64,000 nt of DNA from Cliona cf. orientalis. Lineage: Eukaryota; Porifera; Demospongiae; Clionaida; Clionaidae. The notes beneath the pieces were generated by a model that made no database searches, had not been told where the DNA came from, and saw nothing but the letters and a program-made list of their open reading frames with translations. The translations under genes were made by a program, and so were the position numbers. The stretch lies in assembly GCA_963930775.1 (NCBI GenBank), contig OZ005700.1, forward strand, positions 8,070,609 to 8,134,608. The letters run 5' to 3'. Of the stretch, positions 11,701-30,423 are shown piece by piece; position 1 is the first letter of the stretch, and every line of letters begins with the position of its first letter.

Positions 11701-14700
11701 GCATATCATTATGAGGAAAGCAAAGCCTATGAGCACTACAATCATTGTGGTTACGCCAACAATTGGCAAGATCAGTGTGACATTGCCAAGGTCAGACGGT
11801 GCTTCAGTTATTGTAGTAAATCTTGCCGTAGAAGCTATTGCTGGTATCATGGTTGAAGCATCTATGGCTGATGTTGTGATTTTATATTCAGCTGGAGGTG
11901 GTGTTGTGGGGAGAGAAATGTTGCATAGTTGAGGATCTGGGTCAGTAATGAAACACCGTATGATCGTTCTTTGACAATTGTGGCTAATATCCGAGCCTTG
12001 GTTTTCCACCATCAAGCAGTCAGCTGGATTTGTCTCAGAGCCATTGCAGTGTAGTATGAAGTTACTCATTGCATAGCCTATCACTTGGCTCACTGTTGAG
12101 ATATTCGCACCTATCAGCAAGCAGAGAAGCAGCATGCATAATATTATACACATCAAGATGTAGTTTAGAGTCTTGTACCTATGCTTGAAAAGCCTTTTGC
12201 TCTGCAAAGTACTTTAATATTTGCAGGTGTAGACTCTTCACCACAGATGGCCTTCCATTCACCATCTTCACAAATTTGCACATTGGTTATGCTTGCCATT
12301 GCACAATGGTCTTGCTCCACCTGTTGCTCTGGTATTTGCGGTTCAATCTTAATTTGCCCAGCTGCACTGCATCCTAATGCAAAATATGCAATCGTGGTAC
12401 TGCAGTTAGGCCACATGCTCATAGTTAACTCACTTTTATCCGACTTTTGAGAGAGACTTATGTCTACTGCAGCTGCCAGTACAAGAGGCACTAAGAACTG
12501 CCACAGTGCCATAGTGATACCACTGCATGCGCTTCTCAATCTGGCTCTAACTGGTACCGGTATTTACACTGAATCGTGTTCACTCATTAAAATTCTACTA
12601 TGATAGTTTCTGTTGTTGAATAGATAACTTTCAATTTGATTGAGTAAATTAATATACGAAGGTTCTAGGGTAGTGATCATGATAGGAAACGGCCAGCTAT
12701 ATATAATTATACTACAAGTCATGCGTGATACTTATTATTGTTGGCATAAACAATTCGATTGAACTCACACATGCACGCATGCATAAACAGTTCCCAGTTC
12801 CCCAACTACACCTGACGGTTCAAAGGTACCATCACCACGGCAACCGACCAACCTTCTCGGTACTTTTTTGACATTTTCATCTATCGTACTCCAGAATGTC
12901 AAAGGTCAGTTATTTGTAACTTATAGGAAGAAATTTCAAATTTTTATCTCTGTCAACATGCCATAATAATTATATTTATTTTTTATAGATGAGCAGTCAG
13001 TTTTTCATGGGAGACTGTGCCTCATCATTCTAACATGCATTGCAGAAGTACGGTATAATCTTTATTGCTCCAAACGTAGCCTATGTGATCCTTTCTTTTG
13101 CGTTAACTTTATAGGATCAGTATGCTAATACATTTCTCCACGACCCTAACATGACCTTTCCTGTTCAGCTAGTCAGAGCAGTAAGTCACTTCTCTTCACA
13201 GAGTCGATATACCATAGTATAAACAACAAAGTTTGTACTCATCTTTATTATTATCATAATATCTAGCCTTTGCTGCATAGAACAGTGAAGCAGGACCTAT
13301 CAGTAAAGAGTATGCCACTGGCATGCTCTCTATTAGGTATGAGTATTACTTCTTTTGTTTTCATGATAATTATGGGAGTATGTTTTTGTGCCATATAATA
13401 TTATATATGCAGATCTAATGGTTGAGTTCACTTTGAGTCATCTTTCAAAGAATTTCAAAGTAGATCTCTATAGGTACAGCCTCGATCATGCAAGGAAGCT
13501 GTCAAGGAAATAATATAGGATTACCATGATCTTTTTTTTTTTGTCAACAGTAAGGCTCTTGGTGTTGTCCATCGGATACTGTGTTATCAAAAGCGATGCA
13601 AAATCAGGCTTGTTTACAACTGGAAAGAACTTTGGAGCGGTAAACACATGTCTCTACCATAACTGTGGATTCGTCTATCAGATTTCTATTTCACTGTTTG
13701 TATAGCTCTCGTAAATCTTTTAAAGTTCTTTGTAACATCAGAGGATCACCTACTCCCAAAATTCAACATTTTCCTTGTTTCTGATGAGGTTAGCAAAAGT
13801 TTAGCATATATTCTACCCCCCTACCATAATATTATCATGGTATCATTACTGTGTAGGTGGTAAAGATCTTTAATCTTTTCATCACATACGGCGACACCTT
13901 CTTGCCGAACCCCACAACCTATGATGAGCTCTACTACGAGCTGATCAGAGTCCACAAAGTCTTTGATGATCTCTACTCCATAGGTGAGAGATCGTGGTCA
14001 GACTCAGATCGTATATTATGTAACAAATGTGATCTGCTATGAGAAAAGGGACCATTTGCGGACGATGATAGTATTCAATTTTTATGCCCAATTAGCTTGC
14101 TTTCAATAAAATTATGTAGCTGGTTGTGAGTAGCTACAGCCTATGCATGTACAGTGGACTCTCCGAATAACGGACACCTTGGTACATAGGCTTCTGTCCT
14201 TTATTCGGGGTATGTCCTTTATTGGGGTGTTTACCTTAGTCACCCCCCACTTCATCTAATATTAATTTTATAGTCAATAGTTCATTGTTATAAAGAAATT
14301 CATGACATACTCAAGTGTTTTCATGACATTGTATTGCACTATTCAGTATGTTTCAAGGAAGTAATCTACTAGACAAGTGTCAATTGTGTCATGGTGGACG
14401 AATGGCTAGCTACTTGTCATTCGAGCAAGTAAAGCAGTGGCTGTTGTCATTACTATAGCTAGACTAAGTACTACCGTTTTTTAGTATCTACATGTATTGT
14501 CGTCTTATTATTTTTGTACAGATTGCTAATAATGCCACGAACTGCATGTAAGACGGTCGTGGGCGGGGTTAGCCACACCCACCGCCGTCCGTTAGTCGGA
14601 ACGTTTTTTGCATAGTACTGTATTACTTCGTGCAAGCTGCTGTGTCCGTTATCCGGAATTCGGAGGTTGTCCGCTATTCAGGTGCTGCTACTGTATTAAA

Positions 14701-15633
14701 CATATGGAGATATCGGTTGGTACATATAGCAGTGTCCGTTATTTGGTAGAGGTCCGTTATTGGGAGTGTCCGTTAATAGAGAGTCCACTGTATAGGCACA
14801 AACAGAGTGGATCAGCTACATGTACAGTACATCGAGTGATGTACTGTACATGTAGCTGATCCACTCTGTTTGTGCCTATACATGCATAGGCTGTAGCTAC
14901 TCATCCGGTCGATCCATACATGCAACAAGCTACATACTATATGAATAAAAAAAAAACTCTCAAATGGTCCCTTTTCTCACAGCTGGTTATAAATTATTAT
15001 CTCTTGATACTGCTTTCTTAATACTGCATAGCTCTCAAGTATGCACAGAGTGGAAGTGAGCATGCCAGTACTGCGGCTCAACTGGCTGGCAACTTGGTCA
15101 ACGTTAGATCAATCGCGGCTCACTTCAGGCCCAAGGTTGACGCGTGGTCTGCAGCACATCAGATTGTCACCATAACTCCAGAACAGGTGATCACTGCTCA
15201 GGAGTACTGTACCCAATAGTAGCCTTATCCTCACTAATATGTACACCCAGCGTTTTGCAAAAATTTCTGTGCCACATTAAAAAGCTGCATGGGAGGTGTA
15301 CACGGGGCAGGGATGTTATAATATTATTATAGCGCATGTGTTGATCATCTTTGTGCTAGTAGGTATTGGAGGTTGTGCGAACAAATTACGATACACTCAC
15401 TCTCAAGCTACAAGACAGCTTGGACCATTTTGATAAGTATGCTGAGAGGCAGAAGGAAGGAACATTCTTTACACAATTGGTGAGATAATTATTATTAAGA
15501 GTGTATCACTCCAGTCATCCATACTACGACTCACATTGTGCAGGTCCGTTCAGTAATCCAGGAAGTCAGAAATGGTATAACTCTATCAAATCTTCAGCAG
15601 ATGAGTGTTTTAACTGAACTGTCTGTCAAATAA
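5737..15633 (+). CDS. ARMH3: Armadillo-like helical domain-containing protein 3
   Basis: 24 exons: 5737-5877, 6104-6160, 6229-6294, 6409-6492, 6657-6764, 6844-6880, 6959-7080, 7459-7545, 7634-7690, 7765-7808, 7886-7946, 8051-8173, 8226-8292, 12791-12904, 12989-13047, 13115-13180, 13267-13336, 13413-13473, 13551-13639, 13706-13788, 13857-13983, 15032-15186, 15363-15479, 15544-15633. They sum to 2085 nt, 694 aa, against about 689 in human ARMH3 (C10orf76). Signature segments include [28 protein letters not shown] and [20 protein letters not shown]. The protein is an all-helical Golgi factor that works with GBF1 and PI4KB in phosphatidylinositol-4-phosphate supply. Intron 13 (8293-12790) hosts three antisense genes and intron 21 a transposon nest. 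An AATAAA follows the stop at 15692. Start chosen as the first ATG of the Gly/Pro-rich N-terminus leading into [12 protein letters not shown]. Confidence 0.95.
7167..7368. mobile_element. Inverted-repeat MITE in ARMH3 intron 7
   Basis: The left end CTTAGGGTGACAATTATTTG is mirrored by the right end, whose reverse complement reads CTTAGGGTGACTATTTTTTG. The TIRs continue imperfectly for about 27 bp around roughly 150 bp of AT-rich interior. About 200 bp, no coding capacity, consistent with a MITE. Confidence 0.7.
8405..8657 (-). pseudogene. Frameshifted C-terminal tail of exonuclease copy A
   Basis: Read in another frame from the catalytic ORF, this stretch gives a tail like that of copy [21 protein letters not shown] then KPAKAEELL, aligning with [20 protein letters not shown] and TAAKAEELL of copy B, ending in an acidic DSDDY. 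Near 8650-8690 the reading frame changes by a small indel relative to copy B, so the tail is disconnected. No plausible intron fits the gap. It could be a sequencing error, a programmed or real frameshift, or the start of decay. Confidence 0.65.
8658..9326 (-). CDS. DEDDh 3'-5' exonuclease, paralog A (C-terminally frameshifted)
   Basis: 222-aa single-exon ORF nested antisense in ARMH3 intron 13. All DEDDh motifs are present: Exo I FYDCEATG near residue 15, Exo [17 protein letters not shown] in the middle, Exo [15 protein letters not shown] near residue 195. This places it in the DnaQ/RNase T/TREX superfamily of metal-dependent 3'-5' exonucleases. The subfamily and the DNA or RNA substrate cannot be settled from the sequence. 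It is closely related to paralog B at 9997-10923 but ends early in PALFST after a frame break; paralog B carries about 85 further residues. The catalytic core is complete, so a shortened enzyme is possible. Confidence 0.8.
   Translation of the reverse strand: MAAYTPVQGDPLYIFYDCEATGRNPKEDRIIEIGAVVCTEGLDPATARVLQQDDRRTFTSLCYCTHPIDPKAAEILTLTLDHLKGAPKPKDVLKSFCDWIEEMVRTAEQRSRTKYMPVLVAHSGNRLDYPLLFKEIELAHSRTLSQKFEGLTLHYTDSYSAIRQLARTDKFYQDLPGLGVKDLHQQFLHRPYDGHRALPDAEALHDIFTKCGNLRKPALFST
9607..9660 (+). pseudogene. Relic copy of ARMH3 exon 14
   Basis: Contains CATCACCACGGCAACCAGCC followed by AACTTTCTCC, matching ARMH3 exon 14 (about 12830-12860, CATCACCACGGCAACCGACC then AACCTTCTCG), with a matching GTTCAA stretch just upstream. 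The downstream half is degraded. It lies between the two exonuclease genes. Confidence 0.55.
9829..9856 (+). pseudogene. Relic copy of the end of ARMH3 exon 13
   Basis: The sequence CTGTTGAAAGAGCCATTCCA, followed by AGTGAG, nearly repeats the true exon 13 end at about 8274-8297 (CTGTCGAAAGAGCCATTCCA followed by AGTAAG), including the splice donor. It sits upstream of exonuclease B just as exon 13 sits upstream of exonuclease A. Confidence 0.75.
9997..10923 (-). CDS. DEDDh 3'-5' exonuclease, paralog B (intact)
   Basis: 308-aa single-exon ORF nested antisense in ARMH3 intron 13. Exo [21 protein letters not shown] near residue 21, Exo [17 protein letters not shown], Exo [18 protein letters not shown], so all four acidic residues and the histidine are in place. 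The C-terminal 85 residues (from about [10 protein letters not shown]) are charged and probably helical, with a repeated [14 protein letters not shown] character; I do not recognise a named domain. It starts [10 protein letters not shown], close to [10 protein letters not shown] in paralog A. It is likely a nuclease in nucleic-acid clearance or repair, which is inference from fold only. Stop TAA at 9997-9999. Confidence 0.85.
   Translation of the reverse strand: MAAYQSTYNCKLRGKPLYFFYDCEATGREAKDDRIIEVGAVVCTYDLSPRTARALCDGDKGHFTSLCYCTHPIHPEAAKILPLTLGDLVDAPKLEKVLISFCDWIKERVGVAEKSEYGTFTPVLVAHSGNLLDFPLLFNEIERTYSYPLKHKFEALNLHYTDSHSTVRQLARTTQFYRSLPGKGVKDLHQGLLYKPYIGHRALPDAQALHDIFMNCSRDKHYQLFEELRKFVQNKQGVEFQREQMPKFREAGITAAKAEELLRKEVTYNKMLEEYRYSPHTFTRYLADTCGITVTKPKQELLDHFMFK
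11419..12539 (-). CDS. SRCR-domain type I membrane receptor with tyrosine motifs
   Basis: Two exons, 12539-12179 and 12110-11419, joined across a 68 bp GTACAAG...GATAG intron that interrupts the domain; 350 aa. A signal peptide ([14 protein letters not shown]) is followed by an ectodomain with a divergent scavenger-receptor cysteine-rich pattern: [13 protein letters not shown] and [12 protein letters not shown], then after the intron [15 protein letters not shown] and IIRCF. A Pro/Thr stalk leads to one membrane span (about 30 residues ending [13 protein letters not shown]). The tail has SQYAVI, which fits the ITIM consensus, plus AYDNKP (YxN) and IYETV (YxxV). SRCR receptors are typical of sponge surface recognition; signalling by this one is inference. 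It lies antisense in ARMH3 intron 13, downstream of the exonucleases. ATG at 12539; a second in-frame ATG at 12512 would also keep the signal peptide. Confidence 0.75.
14152..14790. mobile_element. Tigger/pogo-like MITE nested in the foldback element
   Basis: The termini CAGTGGACTCTCCGAATAAC and, as reverse complement of the right end, CAGTGGACTCTCTATTAACG are inverted repeats, flanked on both sides by TA (14150-14151 and 14791-14792), the target duplication of Tc1/mariner-class elements. The TIR resembles those of Tigger/pogo elements. Internal GTCCGTTAT-like motifs recur. No transposase ORF; 639 bp. Confidence 0.75.
14791..14880. repeat. Perfect 43-bp-arm palindrome
   Basis: Arms 14791-14833 and 14838-14880 are exact reverse complements around a 4-base GAGT loop. 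It is the centre of the outer foldback element, directly beside the nested MITE. Confidence 0.95.
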
Positions 15634-15708
15634 CGGTCACTAATTACATCCTGAATTAAAAAAATCTGTGATATAATATTATTATGCCATCAATAAAATT
15701 ATATTTCC

Positions 15709-17665
15709 CTATAAATCTAAATTTTGTTGCCGTATTGTCTTCAGTAATGTTCTGCTGTAGTCTAACAGTAATTCTATGAATTCAGCGGATTCTCTCTCCC
15801 CTCCCTCGCTAAGGACACTCTCAAACTGTTTGGCGAGCTTCTTCAACCACCGAACTTGACCAGTAAAGTCACAAATCTTCTGTAGAGTGGTCATGGCCTC
15901 CAGACCCTTCTCGATCCTCGTCCCCTCCTCTGAGTGGATGGGAGTGGACACGTGCTCACACCAGCCATGCTCCAAAATGTTCTTCTCAAGTACTGATATG
16001 AGGTTGGGTTCACCCTTTGATCTTAGTGCCTGCTCTTGCTGTATAAAGTAAAGAAAAAGTAGACAGTGAATGCTAAAATCTTTGGGGCTGACACCCTTTG
16101 CCATAATAATTATAATATCATACGCTTGTATAGTCTTTCTAGGAAAGGGCATTTATACCAAGATATACGATTCTATAAGATCATGTACAATAATTTTTGT
16201 ACCTGTTCACTCATAATATCCGTGAGTAGAGTAACTGCTTTCAGCTGCACCTGTGGACTTCTTTCATTAAAGGATTTTCCCAAGACCTCCAGCCCTCTGC
16301 ACTGCTCCAGGAACAACAGCTGGTGGCGGACATTTCCCCTCAGTAGCGAGCTTAGAGCAAACAGAGATCTCCTCTGAACCAAATCAGGCTCAGCAGTAGA
16401 AATGAGAGAACAGAGGTGCTCTAGTCCTCCATAGTCAAAGACTTGCTGTTGGAGAGTTGGATTACTGTGGAGTATATATAAGAAAGACAAGCATGAACGT
16501 ATAGTCAACATATTATTATTGCTACACTAGCACTGAACATGACACACATGCATACTACCATAACCATGTAACCACACACACACACACACACTCATAGCCT
16601 TGTCCCCAGGCCACTCCCACGTTTTCTGCATGTAACATCTAAAACGTGGGAGTGGCCTGGGGTCGAGGTTACTCACTCACTCACTCCAACATACCTCTGA
16701 GAAGCAGCTCCTATCACATGGGCAGCACTGCTCCTGACCTCTGGACTAGAGTGGTTCAGCTGCCTGATCACAAGCACCAGACCCCCAATGGCATTCAGGT
16801 CCTTGGCATTGTCCAGATTGTGCACATGGTACTCTAGCTCCTCAAGAGCATGAAGCAGCTCTTCAATAGTTGCGTTCTTTTTCGCCAAAGTCTGCGAATG
16901 TTCCAACATCATTCCCACTTCTTCATGAAGGGTGTAGGGAAGCTCTGACCGCCTTCTGCCAGATTCTTCATCGACAGAAGCAGGAAGTCTATCACCCAAC
17001 TCTTTATGAGATACAGCACGTACACCCACAGAGTTGTCGTCTCTAGAGTCTTGAACTGTAAGAAGCAAGTGTTCTGCTGAGTCATCGCTATTCTCTTCAC
17101 CGTGCAGTGACTGTAGTAGCTGCTTCCTTGAGAACACCTTAGTCTTCTTGTTGACTATACCACGTCTGTCACTCTTACCAAAGTAGTGTGTCCTACGATG
17201 ATCACCTCTAAATTTCATTCCTTCAGACTCTTGGGAGGTGGAGCTGGAGTCAGAAGAATTTCCGTCAACATCATCTTTCTCACTATCTCCACCTTCAGAA
17301 GCACTTGTATCTTCTGAGGCTAAATCCACACCATCATTCCCATCTTCATCATCAAGCAGTTTTGCCTCCTTTAGTCCTGTCTGTAGGTTCATGCGTACGT
17401 GCAGTCCTGGCGGAATGGCCTGTCCTTCCCTCACCACCTGCCACTGCTTGCTGGCTACAAACACATCCCTCCGCTCTTCAACATTGTCATCAGATTCTTC
17501 TTCAATGACCAATATATCACTATCATCATCAGCAGTAGCATCAGCCCCTCCCCTTGAGGGTTGAATACCATCAACGGTTTGTTCTGTACTCACTATGTGA
17601 AGGACCACGGCCACGTGTAATAACAGTAGCAGATAAAATCTTCGTAGTTTCAGTCCCATTTGCAT
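15709..17665 (-). CDS. SIL1: SIL1-type nucleotide exchange factor for ER BiP
   Basis: Exons 17665-16695, 16464-16203 and 16038-15709 give 520 aa (human SIL1 461). A signal peptide ([17 protein letters not shown]) precedes a long acidic Ser/Asp linker and the SIL1 signature [20 protein letters not shown] near residue 100. After a basic stretch, armadillo-like helical repeats follow ([34 protein letters not shown]). SIL1 binds the Hsp70 BiP in the ER lumen and speeds ADP release. The acidic linker is longer than in vertebrates, and the C-terminus NLDL is not a classic KDEL-type signal. Start taken at the ATG before the signal peptide (an ATG six bases on is also possible); an upstream in-frame ATG at 17788 would put 41 charged residues ahead of it. 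Tail-to-tail with ARMH3 (75 bp between stops). Confidence 0.9.
16595..16671. repeat. TAGCC(T)CGTCCCCAGGCC foldback hairpin, SIL1 intron 1
   Basis: TAGCCTTGTCCCCAGGCCAC at the left pairs with the right end, whose reverse complement reads TAACCTCGACCCCAGGCCAC; the arms continue through TCCCACGTTTT. About 77 bp with a short loop. Related copies occur at 36649-36754, 47897-48001 and 56647-56691. Confidence 0.8.
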
Positions 17666-18059
17666 TTCTGTGTCTGCGTTCACTTGTAGATGATGATATT
17701 TCTTTCCTTCTGCGCGACATTTAGACAGGGAATTTATAGCTTTTCCGCGATGCGCTGAATATGCTATGATCTCATATTGACGATTCAACAGGCAGATCTG
17801 GAGCCATCACTGTGCACCACGTCAGGAACTTTTAGTGCAAAGTACATCCAATGCCACGTCAGCAAACACTTCTCTAATTGTACGAAACGACCACCTAAAA
17901 AATTTCGTGAACGTAAGTGTGCTCGTTTTTGGCGGGAACAGGGGGCGAAGCTATGTTTCTCTTTTGGCGTTGACCCTGCAGTCGCCACGCTAGTCTGGAC
18001 GGTTTGCTACCCTCTACAAGCTTTTTGGATTTTATCTGGAACAAAACGGCGCTGCTAAG
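17666..18059. promoter_or_regulatory. Bidirectional promoter region, SIL1 / SMC3
   Basis: 394 bp between divergent start codons of two housekeeping genes. It is locally more GC-rich than the surroundings (around 17930-18050), with no TATA box evident. No credible ORF. Shared promoter use is inferred from spacing. Confidence 0.55.
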
Positions 18060-28365
<10,306 letters not shown>

Positions 28366-28887
28366 TCTGTGGTAAATTTATAGAACAAATACTATTACTA
28401 CTTCTAGTACGTTCAAACTCAACTAAGTTCAACAAATATCTCCCCATTACACAGCGTACTTGTGCAGTATATTTGTGGATTCATCTTTAAGCTGTTGTAT
28501 ATTATTATCATGTGTGCTGCATTGTCAAGAGGTGTGCAGATTTGCTTACATGCATTTTCATAGTATCACTCTAACGTATTACACGTATGTCCTCCCACCA
28601 ATGGCGTGCAACTCTGTTCTACTTGTGCAGCTACATACGTATATTATATCAATTTCGATTATAGTATATATGAATATTGAGTTTAACAATGCTATATTGC
28701 TCACATTGGGGAATGGTATGTAATTGTATAACGGTTAAAAACACTCTTCTCTTATAAGTGACTAAAATAATCCAGCAAACTTAATGGGTGGCCTATAATA
28801 TAGTATGATGTAATAAAATGGTATCATTTGAGTTCTGTAAGTTTTGTCTTCCACTTTTCACGCCGTAGCCGAGTATTATTTGGTTGT
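28366..28887. other. SMC3 3' UTR and convergent flank
   Basis: 522 bp between the SMC3 stop and the stop of the fourth small secreted protein gene on the opposite strand. An AATAAA at 28812-28817 could serve SMC3. No credible coding segment. Confidence 0.55.
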
Positions 28888-29343
28888 TCAGCCGCAGCCG
28901 GCAATGCTGGTAGGGATCAAAGGGATGGCTGGTATGGCAGCTGCAACGCAGGCCACGCAAGCTGCTGCATCTCCCCCGTCACAGACAGTGATGCACGTGG
29001 ACACTCCAAGGAGAATACCTGGAAAGAGGGAATTGAATTGGCCGATCACAAAGTTTGCAATTCCGATCAAACACTCGACAGCATCTACATCATCGTCATC
29101 ATCATCATCGTCATCATCATCATCATCATCATCGGTATCAGTATCAGTATCAGTATCAGTCTCAGTCTCAGTCTCAGTCTCAGTCTCAGTCTCAGTCTCG
29201 GTATCAGTATCAGTATCACCGGTATTCTCACGCAACTGTACGGCATTTCTATTCTTGCTTGGCTTTGCTTGGGCCATAGGAGTGAGCTGGATTAGTAGAA
29301 GGCCAGCCACCAGGGTCAAGACCAGAAATCTTTGTCCAAACAT
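28888..29343 (-). CDS. Small secreted six-cysteine protein, member 4 (Asp/Thr/Glu repeat)
   Basis: 151-aa single-exon ORF just downstream of SMC3. Signal peptide MFGQRFLVLTLVAGLLLIQL, then a linker of alternating Thr-Asp and Thr-Glu followed by a run of about 15 Asp, encoded by (ATC)n and GTATCA/GTCTCA hexamer repeats on the plus strand. The core keeps the family pattern: CLIGIANFVIGQFNSLFPGI, CITVC, CVAC, IPAIPLIPTSIAGC. It is the most divergent member, with seven rather than eight residues between the second and third cysteine pairs. The long acidic tract suggests calcium or cationic-ligand binding, or a pro-region that balances a basic or membrane-active core; this is inference. Confidence 0.75.
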   Translation of the reverse strand: MFGQRFLVLTLVAGLLLIQLTPMAQAKPSKNRNAVQLRENTGDTDTDTETETETETETETETDTDTDTDTDDDDDDDDDDDDDDDVDAVECLIGIANFVIGQFNSLFPGILLGVSTCITVCDGGDAAACVACVAAAIPAIPLIPTSIAGCG

Positions 29344-30423
29344 CTTGATTTGATAGAGCGTTGGCTTGAAGAAAAAGAGTCTTTGTTTTGTTCTTTAGTC
29401 TTGCAATTGCCCAGTTCTTTTTATCGGTTGCCTGTGATGCTGGGAATAAAAAAGCAAGCGTCTTTTTATAAGGAAATATGACCAACCTAAATCTATGGCA
29501 GCTTAGCTTGGAGCAGCAAAACTTGGGTGTGTAGCAGAGGGTACATGGGTGGTTGAAAGAATACATTTTGTGAATTAGCCAGTCCGATGCCCAACCCTGT
29601 AATTGAATTCTCTGTGTCTCTGACTTATTATTTGTTGCCACCACCCTTGAGACTTCGTATTCAGCCCAACGCCCACTATAGTTTAATAAATCATCTACTT
29701 TTGCCAAATAATACTCTTATTATCGTCAATCTTTGAAAAGGATAATAAATACTGATATTGTGTAATACTCCCAATGGTAGTTGACCATGCTATGTTAAAC
29801 TTGCAGTTGTGCAGTGATAGCGATATCAAAATTTAGTTTGTTATCTGATGTGTTTTTGGAGTATTCTAGAGCTATAAAAGTTGACATTGTCAACCTCAAT
29901 TTGCCTTCAAGCTTGCCAACCCTTTATGAAAAACTGGAATTTCCTGCTTGTATCATAATTATGCACTGATCTGACATACACGGAGTATTTTAATCACCAT
30001 CTCAAGAAATTGCATACTTTATTATACATGTGTAATAGTTGTCTCCACAACACTCTGTGCCATTGCAGCCTGGTACCACATCTTATGGCTTCATACCAAT
30101 TCCAATGTCCCCACACTGTGTGTGCACTTCACTGTTTTGATTTTCTGACTCAGTCTGTGTGCATGTATGCATGATTCCTGTCAGATTTTCTTCAAGATCT
30201 AGATCAAGGTAGATTGGTCACACCAAGGCTAAGTAAGTAGGTATTGTTTAGCTAGTCCAGTAAGTGTGTAGGTCGTGGACTGTGTAATAGAGGAACTACA
30301 GTAATCAGAATTTGCTTGGATTTGGCGGACATAGCAAGTGAACTGCAATATCAAGGAAGAGGTGAAGAAAGAAGACCAGTGAGCTGCGGAAAGCAATACC
30401 TCAGTCCATATTATAGCACTGTG
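29344..30423. other. Divergent intergenic region
   Basis: About 1.08 kb between member 4 (minus) and the Calx-beta gene (plus). It must hold both promoters. Beyond the TATA at 29464 I see no clear element; open frames here lack recognisable content. Confidence 0.5.
29464..29470 (-). promoter_or_regulatory. TATA box of small secreted protein member 4
   Basis: TATAAAA on the minus strand about 120 bp upstream of the ATG at 29343, matching the layout of the three intronic paralogs. Confidence 0.55.

Larger units (their letters stand above)
14034..14985. mobile_element. Foldback element in ARMH3 intron 21
   Basis: The left end CTATGAGAAAAGGGACCATT (from about 14035) is mirrored at the right end, whose reverse complement (14985 downward) reads CCAGCTGTGAGAAAAGGGAC. 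Further in, GTAGCTACAGCCTATGCATG (about 14129-14148) is mirrored at 14881-14903. If the inner 14152-14790 insertion is removed, the two halves form one long, nearly continuous hairpin. No ORF of transposase type is seen, so it is non-autonomous. Confidence 0.8.

Noticed and set aside
29055-29279. Poly-His and Gln/Ser repeat ORFs on the plus strand
   Set aside because: They are antisense readings of the microsatellite coding for the acidic linker of small secreted protein 4.
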